Source of the DNA: Nitrospirales bacterium
Lineage (GTDB): Bacteria; Nitrospirota; Nitrospiria; Nitrospirales; UBA8639
Assembly: GCA_029261235.1 (NCBI GenBank)
Contig: JAJDBS010000191.1
Span: forward strand, 1 to 44,825
Length of the DNA stretch: 44,825 bases
Reading direction: 5' to 3'
This document shows positions 36,004 through 44,458 of this stretch, piece after piece; positions within the stretch are counted from its first letter, which is position 1, and every line of letters starts with the position of its first letter. The notes beneath the pieces are model-generated. The model was not told the origin of the DNA, searched no databases, and was given only the letters and a program-made list of their open reading frames with translations. A program made the position numbers and the translations under genes.

Positions 36004-38105
36004 CAATGACACATGTTAAGAGATGACCCAACAGCTTCGATTTTATATTCTTCAACGACGCGGGCGCTTAATTCCTTTGGCACCTCTTCGTAGCCAAAGA
36101 ATTCCATGCGATAGCTGCCTTTGCCTGCTGTCAACGACGTGAGCGTTGGTGCATAGGTCAGCATTTCCACTAAAGGCACGTGGGCTTTAAGAATTTCATC
36201 ATGTCCTTTCACATCCATCCCTTGAATACGCCCGCGGCGCGAATTGAGATCACCAATCACTGCACCGACGAGATCATTCGGCATCGTCACTTCGATGGCC
36301 ATGACTGGTTCGAGTAATCCTGCTTGTGCTGATGCCATCGCTTTTTTGAATCCCATGGACGCCGCGACCTTAAACGCCATTTCCGAGGAATCGACGGGAT
36401 GATGTGATCCGTCATACACCGTCACTTGAATGTCGACGACTGGAAACCCGGCAAGCGTGCCATGCTGCATAGCCTCTCGTACACCTTTTTCGATAGCCGG
36501 GATAAAGTTTCGCGGGATGGCTCCCCCCACAATTTCATTGTGAAACTCAAAGCCTTTCCCATGTGGCAGAGGTTCAATCTTCAACCAGCAATCCCCAAAT
36601 TGTCCATGACCGCCGGTTTGTTTTCTATATTTCCCTTGTGCTTGTGCCATGTGATGGATGGTTTCTTTGTAGGGCACTTTCGGCATGTGTACATTGACGT
36701 CAACACCATACTTTCGCCGTAATTTTTCTAACGAGGCGTCAATGTGGACTTGCCCTACCCCACTCAAGAGCATTTCTTTGGTTTCGTCATTGCGCAAAAA
36801 TTCTAGAGAGGGGTCTTCTTCGACTAATTTATGCAGCCCCAAACTAACCTTGTCAATTTCCTTGTTGCTTTTGACCTCTAAGGCATAGGACATGACGGGC
36901 TTCACAATATTGAGACTCGGATAGACAATGGGATGCTTCTCATCACAAATCGTATCACCAGTTTGCGTATCCTTAAGTTTTGCAATGGCCACGATGTCTC
37001 CCGCATGTACTTGTTCAATTCGTTGATGTTTTTTTCCGACGGAAAAGAAAAGATGGCCACCCTTCTCCTTTGTCTGCCGTGAAGAATTGAAGAACGCTGA
37101 ATCGGCTTGCAACGTCCCTGACATCACTCGAACATACGTGAGACGCCCCATGAATGGATCAATCGTCGTTTTAAAGGCGAACCCTGAAAAAGGAGACTGA
37201 GTCTCTGCCTGGCGTTGGCAGACTGCGTGTGTGTGCGGAATTGTGCCGAGTAAGGGATGGAGACTCGCTCGATCTTCCGGTGAAGGCAGAAATCGCATGA
37301 TCGCCTCCAGCAGGTTAGTCATGCCAATACTTTCAGTAGCCGAGCCACAGAGCACAGGCACGATTTTTCTCCCCAGGGTTCCTAGCGTTAATCCGTCGAT
37401 GAGATCCTCATCAGAGAGCTCTCCATCAGTCAGATATTTCTCAAGCAATTGATCATTGGTTTCAGCAACAAGTTCCGTTAGTCGCCGCCGAGCTTCGTTC
37501 GCTAAGGCTTCGAGGTCTGTTGGAATCCCAGTTCGCTGAACGCTTGATGACGGTCTATGAGTCGTCACGAGTTGGCAGGATAGCAGGTCGATGACTCCGG
37601 TCAACTGATCATCTTGTCTGGCTGGGATCGTGAGAGGCACGCCTTTGAGTTCTAAGGTCTTCTCACAGTCTCCTAAGATGCCATAGAGATCCGTCCCGGC
37701 TTTATCTAATTCATTGATGAACAGCAGACACGGTAGTTCATGCTCTTGAATATATTCCCACACTCGTTCAATTTCTGAACGAAGCCCCGCTCCCGCACCG
37801 AGGACCATGATCACGGCATCAGCAGCTCGCAATGCGGATTGAACTTCCACGCCATAGTCCAACATCCCTGGCGTGTCGAGAAGATTGATCTGAGTACCTT
37901 GCCATGTAAATTGAAGCAGCGCGGTACTCAGGGAGTGATGGCGATGTATTTCTTCTGGTTCAAAATCCCCGATAGTACTGCCCTGTAGGACACTGCCCAT
38001 GGTGGGGATCATTCCGGCTGAAAAGGCAAAGGCTTCGGTCAGGCTGGTTTTTCCGGCTCCAGGATAGGACGCCAGGACAACATTGCGGATGGTGCCGTGT
38101 TTCAT
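36003..38105 (-). CDS. Elongation factor G-like GTPase (divergent EF-G paralogue)
   Basis: 700 residues, EF-G length, with start ATG 38105 and a strong GAGGAGG upstream. The G domain differs from housekeeping EF-G: P-loop SYPGAGKTSL in place of AHIDAGKTT, switch I with DFEPEEIHRHHSLS, switch II DTPGMLDYGVEV, and G4 NELDKAG where EF-G has NKMD. Domains II to V follow (SGFAFKTTIDPFMGRLTYVR, FHNEIVGGAIPRNFIPAIEK, IQGMDVKGHDEILKAHVPL). These features fit the EF-G-like group found beside true FusA in many bacteria; relatives have little translocation role, and their cellular job is unsettled. It leads a two-gene unit with the Rossmann-like gene. Confidence 0.92.
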   Translation of the reverse strand: MKHGTIRNVVLASYPGAGKTSLTEAFAFSAGMIPTMGSVLQGSTIGDFEPEEIHRHHSLSTALLQFTWQGTQINLLDTPGMLDYGVEVQSALRAADAVIMVLGAGAGLRSEIERVWEYIQEHELPCLLFINELDKAGTDLYGILGDCEKTLELKGVPLTIPARQDDQLTGVIDLLSCQLVTTHRPSSSVQRTGIPTDLEALANEARRRLTELVAETNDQLLEKYLTDGELSDEDLIDGLTLGTLGRKIVPVLCGSATESIGMTNLLEAIMRFLPSPEDRASLHPLLGTIPHTHAVCQRQAETQSPFSGFAFKTTIDPFMGRLTYVRVMSGTLQADSAFFNSSRQTKEKGGHLFFSVGKKHQRIEQVHAGDIVAIAKLKDTQTGDTICDEKHPIVYPSLNIVKPVMSYALEVKSNKEIDKVSLGLHKLVEEDPSLEFLRNDETKEMLLSGVGQVHIDASLEKLRRKYGVDVNVHMPKVPYKETIHHMAQAQGKYRKQTGGHGQFGDCWLKIEPLPHGKGFEFHNEIVGGAIPRNFIPAIEKGVREAMQHGTLAGFPVVDIQVTVYDGSHHPVDSSEMAFKVAASMGFKKAMASAQAGLLEPVMAIEVTMPNDLVGAVIGDLNSRRGRIQGMDVKGHDEILKAHVPLVEMLTYAPTLTSLTAGKGSYRMEFFGYEEVPKELSARVVEEYKIEAVGSSLNMCH

Positions 38106-38343
38106 ACGAACCTCCTCGTGATGTTGATGATAGTAGGTAAATTCTAAGTAGCTCCGGATCTTGAGTCAATCAGAAAGCCTTGCGTGTGTCAGGGATCTCT
38201 ACGCAATCACGTCACTGCTGTCAGTTACTCGACAGCATGTGCATTCTGCTGCCAAGAGGGCTTCAGGCTATCAGGCAAAAATTTCCTAGCAATTCCAAGC
38301 GTATGTCTTCTTGAAGTCGGGTGATTTGAGGAAAACAAACTTT

Positions 38344-38358
38344 TGGCATTCAGGTTGC
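38344..38358 (+). promoter_or_regulatory. Sigma-54-like (-24/-12) promoter
   Basis: TGGCAT-TCAGG-TTGC keeps the invariant GG (38345-38346) and GC (38357-38358) with 10 bases between, differing from consensus only in the sixth base. The start point should fall near 38370, directly before the nested hairpin and about 200 bases before the coding start at 38567. Confidence 0.5.
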
Positions 38359-38377
38359 TCTATTCATCTGTCATACG

Positions 38378-38460
38378 AAAATGAATCCGAAGGCCCCCTG
38401 AATCATTAAGAAGACTCAGGGCATCAAATCCCCCTCACATCGCCTTCTTCGATTCATTTT
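38378..38460 (+). ncRNA. Candidate structured RNA or 5' leader element
   Basis: Three nested pairings are seen: AAAATGAATC 38378-38387 with GATTCATTTT 38451-38460 (10 of 10), GAAGGC 38389-38394 with GCCTTC 38442-38447, and CCCTGA 38396-38401 with TCAGGG 38416-38421. The outer right arm runs into a short T stretch (38457-38461), so the hairpin could end a small RNA of about 90 bases starting at the sigma-54-like promoter, or act as an attenuator for the gene at 38567. Pairing is seen; RNA identity is inferred. Confidence 0.4.
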
Positions 38461-38566
38461 TAAATAGAGTCATCCTGCAGATGAAACGTATTGAGGTTCT
38501 TCTGAACCGAGAAATTTCTTTGCCCAAGATGTTACGTAATTTAACTTAGGTACATGGGAGCTAACG

Positions 38567-40870
38567 ATGAACGGAATGACCCAAGGTTCTATCAGGTTAC
38601 ATTCGAAAAAGATCAGTCAATTACACTCAAAAGAATGTCGTTCTCATTTAGGGCCGAAGAAACATTCTGCAGAGCAACCTTCGTCAGTTCCCTTGTACCT
38701 TCATTGTCTCGGTGGAAATTGGGACGGTCAGATACACGCGATAGAACCTGGGTCTCTAGAATTACGCATTCAAGGATCCCCCCCCGTAGAAATGGGTCAA
38801 GAACTGAAATTTCAAAGTATTGGAACAACCGCAGACACTTCGACCCAACCTCACACTGGAACTATTCAAGATATTCACATTCAACAGGGATCCTCACCAT
38901 GGGAAGGGACCACTATTCTTACTGTGGCACTATCTGGTGTACACACATCGCTCAACACAGGCCATGGTGATCGATATGACTCTTTCCTCTTGGAAGAGGA
39001 AAGTTTCGTGATCAGTCAGGTCACCCAAGAGGAAGAGAGCGATTCATGTGAAACGGAACCTCACATTGATGAACCACTTCCTCATGATGTGCTCACGAAC
39101 ACACCAAGGCATCGTACAAACTCTGGGAAACTCCACAACCCCCAGCACATTAAAAGCTCGAGGATTTCATTTCAAAATTCTACTGGCAAGACGATTATGG
39201 CCTATCATGATTATCCTCTCGCGACAAATCTTTCAGCGCTACCTGTAGTCGTGCTGGCTCCAGGGTATGGAGAAACAAAGCGAGACTACCTGACACTCGC
39301 GTACTATTTTGCGAGTAATGGGTTCCACGTTATTCGCTATGATCATACAAATCATGTTGGAGAAAGTCAGGGCACACATTTTGACAGCTCCCTTTCTTCC
39401 ATGAAAAATGACTTTAAATCGGTCACGAAATGTGTTCGCCAAGCATGGCCTCTGAGTCCTGTCATCGGCGTTGCCTCCAGCTTGGCTTCACGAGTGGCCA
39501 TCAAAGCCGAGGCTCAAGAATCCACACTGAATCTTCTCATCCTGCTAGTCGGAGTCGTGGATGTTCAACGTTCGGTCTCCACAGTCCACCAAGAAGATGT
39601 CTTTGGCAATTTCCTTAATGGACAGATCCAAGAGTCCGCCAACATTTTGGGATTTAATGTTGGGTCTCATTTTTTGCAGGATGCGCTGACGAATAACTTT
39701 TCAACACTTGAAACCACGCTTGTAGATGTTCAAAGCTTAAAGACGCCGATCATGTATATCTCTGCTGGGAAGGATGCCTGGATAGATGGACAGGATCAGT
39801 CGACATTTAAACATGCGATCAACGCGCAGTTATCAAAGTGGTTGGATGTACCTGAGGCATTGCACCGTCTTCAAGAGAACCCCAAAGCAGCCCGAGCAAC
39901 CTATCGACACATCATTCAACATTGCCATGAATATGTAGGAGCGTGTGCCGTAGAGCAGGTCATTCTCGAACCCAACCGAGCAGATCTAGGCCGACAAAAT
40001 CGTCAAGAAAAAACAACAGCGCCCCAAGACTCACCAGCTGAAGTTGGACACGCATTCTGGACGGACTATTTAGGGCATTTCCAAACGGTGGCAAAATGTC
40101 CGGATTACGTACAACTCATAGATCACGTCTTTCATGCACTTGGGCCTATCACCCCTGGGCAACGATTCTTAGATGCTGGGTGCGGAAACGGAAACGCAGG
40201 CTTATATTTCTTACAGTCATTGCAAGACACGCAGAGACAGCCAGACGCCATTTCGGAAAACCCGATTCGCTATGTTGGGATTGATGTGATTCCTGAAGCA
40301 CTGAGCCGTGCGAAATTTCAAATGACCGAAGCCTACCACCGACAACAACAGTCATCCACGTCAGGCTTCCCTGCCGTTCAGATGTCTTGGTCGCAAGTTA
40401 ACCTACAGCATGCGTTACCTTTTGCTGATAATCAATTTGACCGGATCGTCTCAAATTTGGTGATTGGGTATCTCTCTCAACCTCAGGATGCGGTGCGAGA
40501 ACTATTCCGGGTCCTGGCACCAGGAGGCCGATTGGTGCTCTCCAATCTCAAACCGAATGGAGACTTTTCTGGTATCTATCAAAACTTAGTCAGCCATGCA
40601 GGTGAATCAAAGCAGAAAGCCGAAGCACGAAATCTCCTAAATAATTATGGAAAAATTCGGCAGGCTGAAAAAGAAGGGCAATTTCGTTTTTTCGACCAAG
40701 CTGAATGGATGACGTGTCTTGACACGTTAGATGGACGGCATACCGGCGTGTATCCCACCTTTGCAAACCAAGCCTACCTCATTGTGCTGGAAAAACCCGT
40801 ATACGCCCCTCAGAGCTCGCTGCTCGCTCAGCAAGAGGCCGTTCCCACGCCCAATCAATCAGGAGGATGA
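38567..40870 (+). CDS. Fusion of a LuxD-like acyl-transferase/thioesterase and a SAM methyltransferase
   Basis: 767 residues from ATG 38567. Residues about 42-125 form a beta-rich domain I cannot place with certainty (a PilZ-like barrel is one idea). Residues about 200-460 closely resemble LuxD, the myristoyl-ACP thioesterase of bacterial luminescence: APGYGETKRDY, SNGFHVIRYDHTNHVGESQG, GVASSLASRVA, VGVVDVQRSV and ISAGKDAWIDGQ. The LuxD triad maps to Ser305, Asp403 and His433, all present. Residues about 495-745 are a class I methyltransferase (FLDAGCGNGNAGLYFL, GIDVIPEALSRA, VLAPGGRLVLSNL). A fatty acyl product that is then methylated is a reasonable guess, not shown. No other lux gene is in the window. 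A sigma-54-like promoter lies upstream. Confidence 0.85.
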   Translation: MNGMTQGSIRLHSKKISQLHSKECRSHLGPKKHSAEQPSSVPLYLHCLGGNWDGQIHAIEPGSLELRIQGSPPVEMGQELKFQSIGTTADTSTQPHTGTIQDIHIQQGSSPWEGTTILTVALSGVHTSLNTGHGDRYDSFLLEEESFVISQVTQEEESDSCETEPHIDEPLPHDVLTNTPRHRTNSGKLHNPQHIKSSRISFQNSTGKTIMAYHDYPLATNLSALPVVVLAPGYGETKRDYLTLAYYFASNGFHVIRYDHTNHVGESQGTHFDSSLSSMKNDFKSVTKCVRQAWPLSPVIGVASSLASRVAIKAEAQESTLNLLILLVGVVDVQRSVSTVHQEDVFGNFLNGQIQESANILGFNVGSHFLQDALTNNFSTLETTLVDVQSLKTPIMYISAGKDAWIDGQDQSTFKHAINAQLSKWLDVPEALHRLQENPKAARATYRHIIQHCHEYVGACAVEQVILEPNRADLGRQNRQEKTTAPQDSPAEVGHAFWTDYLGHFQTVAKCPDYVQLIDHVFHALGPITPGQRFLDAGCGNGNAGLYFLQSLQDTQRQPDAISENPIRYVGIDVIPEALSRAKFQMTEAYHRQQQSSTSGFPAVQMSWSQVNLQHALPFADNQFDRIVSNLVIGYLSQPQDAVRELFRVLAPGGRLVLSNLKPNGDFSGIYQNLVSHAGESKQKAEARNLLNNYGKIRQAEKEGQFRFFDQAEWMTCLDTLDGRHTGVYPTFANQAYLIVLEKPVYAPQSSLLAQQEAVPTPNQSGG

Positions 40871-41121
40871 CCCGCCCCTTCATACAGGCCGCCTAACCTG
40901 ATCGAGTGCGAGGTTTCTAGCTCAGCCATCACAGACCCCAGAGTCATGCCCGCGGCGAATGCCAACGAAAATGCTTCTGCCGCACGATTCGATGACAATG
41001 GTGGGAAGACGATGTGAAGAGAAAATTTTGACTTCGCCTGACATTTATTGTCCAATAGGTTGTGCACTCGTGAAACAGACGAGAGAAAGCCATTCGTCAC
41101 CCCAGGGAACCCTTCTGTTAC
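40871..41121. other. Intergenic stretch ahead of the histidine kinase gene
   Basis: About 250 bases. TTGACT occurs near 41028, but no good -10 box stands at 17 bases. A 92-codon frame on the opposite strand (40855-41133) lacks start signals. I see nothing else. Confidence 0.45.
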
Positions 41122-43296
41122 GTGAATTTTCACGCCTTCAGCGGACTTCTGAACGGACTAGCCGCAACCATCTCCGGAATTATTGTCTTCGCAAAGCATC
41201 CCTCCGACCCTAAGCATCAAGCCTATGGTGTCTATGCCCTTGCCGCAGCCATATGGGGATATGGGTACTGGGCCTGGCAAATATCTTCGACTCATGCTTC
41301 CGCCCTCTTCTATGCTCGTCTTTTAATGGTGGGCGCCATTTTTTTACCCGGTGTCTATCTCTGGCACGTGCTGACTTTATTAGATGGCAATCTAAGGAAA
41401 CGACCGCTACTCTGGCTGGCAGCGGGCATCAGTGTATTCTTTTTCCTCATGAATTTGACGCCATGGTTCGTGGCTGATGTTCAGCCTGCCGGTGGATTTC
41501 CTTTTTGGCCGCAGCCTGGCCCTGCCTTCCATTTTTTTCTCCCTTGGTTTGGGTTCTGCGCATGCTATGGCACATGGTTATTAGTGGAAGGCGCTCGCAG
41601 CAAAAGTGGCGGAGAGCGATACCGTTTTTATTTGCTAGCATTCGGGTCCGTCGTCACGTATGGAGGTGGCATGAGCACCTTCCCTCTGTGGTATGGCATC
41701 AACATTCAGCCGTATGGAGCCATTCTCTTGACGGTGTATACCTCTGTTGTCGCCTACACGCTACTCCGCTATCGGCTCTTGGATGTAGGGACGGCATTGG
41801 AACGCGGAGTGACGGGTGGGTTGCTGGTGCTTTTAGTCGCGTTCCCAGCCTATCCAGCCTTATTGCTCGCGCAACAATGGTATTTTGGGTCAATGAATCT
41901 TGGCTATTCCCTCGTCGAACTCGTTGTCTTGCTGTTGCTCGTCTTTGGCGCATCATCGTTAAGAACTCAAGCGACGACGATGATCACAAAAGCGCTATTC
42001 AAGGAACGCTATGATCAATACAAAACCGTATTGAATTTTTCGAAATCACTGATTTCAATTTTAGAGCTGAAAGACTTAACGTCTACCATTGTGCAATCGA
42101 TCTGTCCCACACTCGAGATCCAATGGGGAACATTATATTTACGAAAGACCGGAGCACAGGAATATCAACCAGTCTCAAGCTATGGCATGCCATTGTCTGA
42201 CTACTCAGGCCTCGAGCTCGGACAGATGTCTTCGCTCGAAGACCATTGGAGAAAAGGCGCCACGTCATTTGTCATTGCTGAAATCCGAGATACCCTGACA
42301 GATTCTGAGTCACAGTCTGTCTTGACCAATCTGACGACGATCGGAGCAAGAATCTGTTTGCCGTTAGTCAATAAGAACCGGGTCTTAGGCATTTGTGTCT
42401 TCGGTCCAACGGTGAACAGCGGAGGGGGCTTTACGGTCCAAGAGTTGGAATTGCTGGCCACGCTATCGCAAGAAGCGTCGGTCGCTCTGGACAATGCCCT
42501 CCTCTATGAAGAACTCAAACGTTCACAGTCGTTAGTGCGCCGGACTGATCGGCTCCGTTCTCTCGAAACGATGGCGGCAGGGTTAGCGCACGAAATTCGA
42601 AATCCATTAACCTCGATCAAGGCTTTTGTGGATTTAGCGCCTGAACGAAAAGACGATGAACAATTTCTCGTTCGTTTTAGCAAGGTCGTGAAGGAAGACG
42701 TCTTTCGGATTGAACGATTGACCCGAGAGATTTTGGATTATGCCCAACCGATGGAACCATTTTTACGAGAGGAAGATCTCAACGACATTGTGGAATCCTG
42801 TCTGTACACGCTACGAGTTCGTCCATCGCATGAACTGATTGTGATTGAAACGGATCTGGTGAAGGATTTACCCACCATATTCGCTGATCGGCAACAACTG
42901 AAACAGGTGATTCTCAATTTCCTGTTCAATGCGGTTGAAGCCATGTTACCGGAGGGAGGAGTCTTGACCGTTCGAACTCGTCATCTTTCATCACCGGGAA
43001 AATCTCATTGGGTGCAAGTTGAAATTCAAGATACGGGTTCAGGGATTGCCGCAGAAGATATTGAACATATATTTGATCCTTTTTTCACGACAAAACATCT
43101 GAGCGAGGAACATGAAGGAACTGGACTGGGCCTAGCCATTGCCCATCAAATCATTCAAGAACATCATGGACAAATTGAAGTACAAAGCGTAAAGGGAAGC
43201 GGAACCACTTTTTTTGTCAATCTGCCAAAATCTCAAGCACCGACTTTCTCCCCTTCTCTCACCACCGAAGCAACGGCACAGACTCCAGAACCATAA
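41122..43296 (+). CDS. 7TM-GAF sensor histidine kinase
   Basis: 724 residues from GTG 41122. The N-terminal 290 residues contain seven to eight hydrophobic helices, like the 7TM N-terminal region of histidine kinases. A GAF domain (about 320-465, ending in the LATLSQEASVALDNALLYEEL helix) follows, then HisKA with His490 in GLAHEIRNPLTSIKAF, and the HATPase domain with N box LNFLFNAVEAM, G1 DTGSGIAAED and G2 GTGLGLAIAHQI. The layout is that of PrsK-type kinases, which in some bacteria work with sigma-54 response regulators. No partner regulator is in the window. Given the two sigma-54 promoters nearby, a link is attractive but unproven. Confidence 0.93.
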   Translation: MNFHAFSGLLNGLAATISGIIVFAKHPSDPKHQAYGVYALAAAIWGYGYWAWQISSTHASALFYARLLMVGAIFLPGVYLWHVLTLLDGNLRKRPLLWLAAGISVFFFLMNLTPWFVADVQPAGGFPFWPQPGPAFHFFLPWFGFCACYGTWLLVEGARSKSGGERYRFYLLAFGSVVTYGGGMSTFPLWYGINIQPYGAILLTVYTSVVAYTLLRYRLLDVGTALERGVTGGLLVLLVAFPAYPALLLAQQWYFGSMNLGYSLVELVVLLLLVFGASSLRTQATTMITKALFKERYDQYKTVLNFSKSLISILELKDLTSTIVQSICPTLEIQWGTLYLRKTGAQEYQPVSSYGMPLSDYSGLELGQMSSLEDHWRKGATSFVIAEIRDTLTDSESQSVLTNLTTIGARICLPLVNKNRVLGICVFGPTVNSGGGFTVQELELLATLSQEASVALDNALLYEELKRSQSLVRRTDRLRSLETMAAGLAHEIRNPLTSIKAFVDLAPERKDDEQFLVRFSKVVKEDVFRIERLTREILDYAQPMEPFLREEDLNDIVESCLYTLRVRPSHELIVIETDLVKDLPTIFADRQQLKQVILNFLFNAVEAMLPEGGVLTVRTRHLSSPGKSHWVQVEIQDTGSGIAAEDIEHIFDPFFTTKHLSEEHEGTGLGLAIAHQIIQEHHGQIEVQSVKGSGTTFFVNLPKSQAPTFSPSLTTEATAQTPEP

Positions 43297-43330
43297 CGCT
43301 CCTCTGAAGCAGATCAGTAATATCGATGAC

Positions 43331-43370
43331 CTGTCGAATAAATGCCGCGAATGTTCTCAGATGCTACGAG
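43331..43370 (+). repeat. Dispersed repeat, copy B
   Basis: CTGTCGAATAAATGCCGCGA, GTTCTC and GATGCTACGAGG match copy A at 24319-24372. This copy runs into the 3' end of the methyltransferase gene on the - strand, so the last residues of that protein are repeat-derived. Confidence 0.6.
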
Positions 43371-44412
43371 GAGAGATTCTACGAGGAACTGAGGTCGACA
43401 CCGGTAGTCGAGCTTCGAGTATTTGTCCTTCCCAATCACCCGTCCCTTTTTTGAGTGTAATCAGACGTGTGCGACTGAGGCCAGCTTTCTGAAGCCAGGC
43501 TCGTACCTCTTGTATGGGGTAGGTATTTCCGGTGTCTGTGTAGAGGAGCATGGAGACCGCGAACAAATTCGTCTCTAGCGGCCGAAGCCCTTTTGGATTT
43601 TCCAGAAATGTATCTTGGATGAGCAGACGCCCACCAGGCTTGAGTGCTCGTTTAATTTTTCTAAATACTTTGAGGTTTTCAGCTGGTGAATAAATATGGA
43701 GCACGTTGGAATACCAAATGATGTCGTATTTCCCTGTAATCTTGTCGTCAATGAAATTTCCTGTTTGATATGAAAGACGTGACTCCAGAGACGATTGTTT
43801 TGCTAACACCTTCGCCACTTCGAGTGCAGCCGGACGATCCATGACGGTCGCCTGTAATTTCGGATTCTTTTGAAGAAATGCCAACGCATACGTGCCTGGG
43901 CCACCGCCTACATCCAGGAATGATCGTGCAGACTTGAGAGAGAGTTGACTGGCAACCTGCTCGGCTGGTTCTTGGGAACGATGATGCATGGCCCATGTAA
44001 ACGACTCTCGGTATTCAGGCGTTTCTGGCTCTTGACTGTCAAACGGCACACCTGTTTTCACGACCTCAGTCAAACGAGACCATTCTTCCCATTGACGATG
44101 CATGAGCCGTACATAGTCCCCTCGATACTCACTGCTCTCTTTTTGCAAATATCGCTTGACGATCTCACTCGTTCGATAGCGACCTAAGGCAGGAACCAAT
44201 AAGCCCACACTGGCCAAATTCCGGCAAAGAATATGTAAGCCCCGTGTACTCACTTTCAACCGCTTAGCTAATTGTGGAATGGCCCATTCTCGATGGCCCA
44301 TCACATTAAAGAGGTCTAAATCTAATGCCGAAAAAATGATCCTCGATACGCGAAAACTATACACGATCTCGCGAAACTGCTTAAAGGATTCTATGGTTGG
44401 CTTTGTCGGCAT
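43357..44412 (-). CDS. SAM-dependent O-methyltransferase (two-domain, winged-helix type)
   Basis: 351 residues from ATG 44412. Residues about 1-95 form the winged-helix dimerisation domain seen in plant- and polyketide-type O-methyltransferases (FSALDLDLFNVMG, WAIPQLAKRLKVSTRGLHIL). The catalytic domain has the SAM motif FLDVGGGPGTYALAF, the acidic end of strand 2 in ATVMDRPAALEVA, WYSNVLHIY and ALKPGGRLLIQDTF. The substrate cannot be told from sequence; relatives act on hydroxylated aromatics, carotenoid-like and hopanoid-type compounds. The last ten residues or so (SVPRRISPRSI) are encoded inside a dispersed repeat and are unlike the family. It reads towards the histidine kinase gene. Confidence 0.88.
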   Translation of the reverse strand: MPTKPTIESFKQFREIVYSFRVSRIIFSALDLDLFNVMGHREWAIPQLAKRLKVSTRGLHILCRNLASVGLLVPALGRYRTSEIVKRYLQKESSEYRGDYVRLMHRQWEEWSRLTEVVKTGVPFDSQEPETPEYRESFTWAMHHRSQEPAEQVASQLSLKSARSFLDVGGGPGTYALAFLQKNPKLQATVMDRPAALEVAKVLAKQSSLESRLSYQTGNFIDDKITGKYDIIWYSNVLHIYSPAENLKVFRKIKRALKPGGRLLIQDTFLENPKGLRPLETNLFAVSMLLYTDTGNTYPIQEVRAWLQKAGLSRTRLITLKKGTGDWEGQILEARLPVSTSVPRRISPRSI

Positions 44413-44458
44413 CGATAAGGAGGATCAGAATCGTGTTATCTCATCATTCAGATTGGGT

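Larger units (their letters stand above)
38106..38566. other. 460-base intergenic region with promoter and structured RNA candidates
   Basis: Lies between the divergent EF-G-like gene (- strand) and the LuxD-methyltransferase gene (+ strand). It contains a sigma-54-like element (38344-38358) and a nested inverted repeat (38378-38460). No protein gene is visible. Confidence 0.65.

Noticed and set aside
40855..41133. 92-codon - strand frame between the LuxD fusion and the histidine kinase.
   Set aside because: GTG start without a proper site, overlapping both neighbours; some parts look protein-like, but support is too weak.
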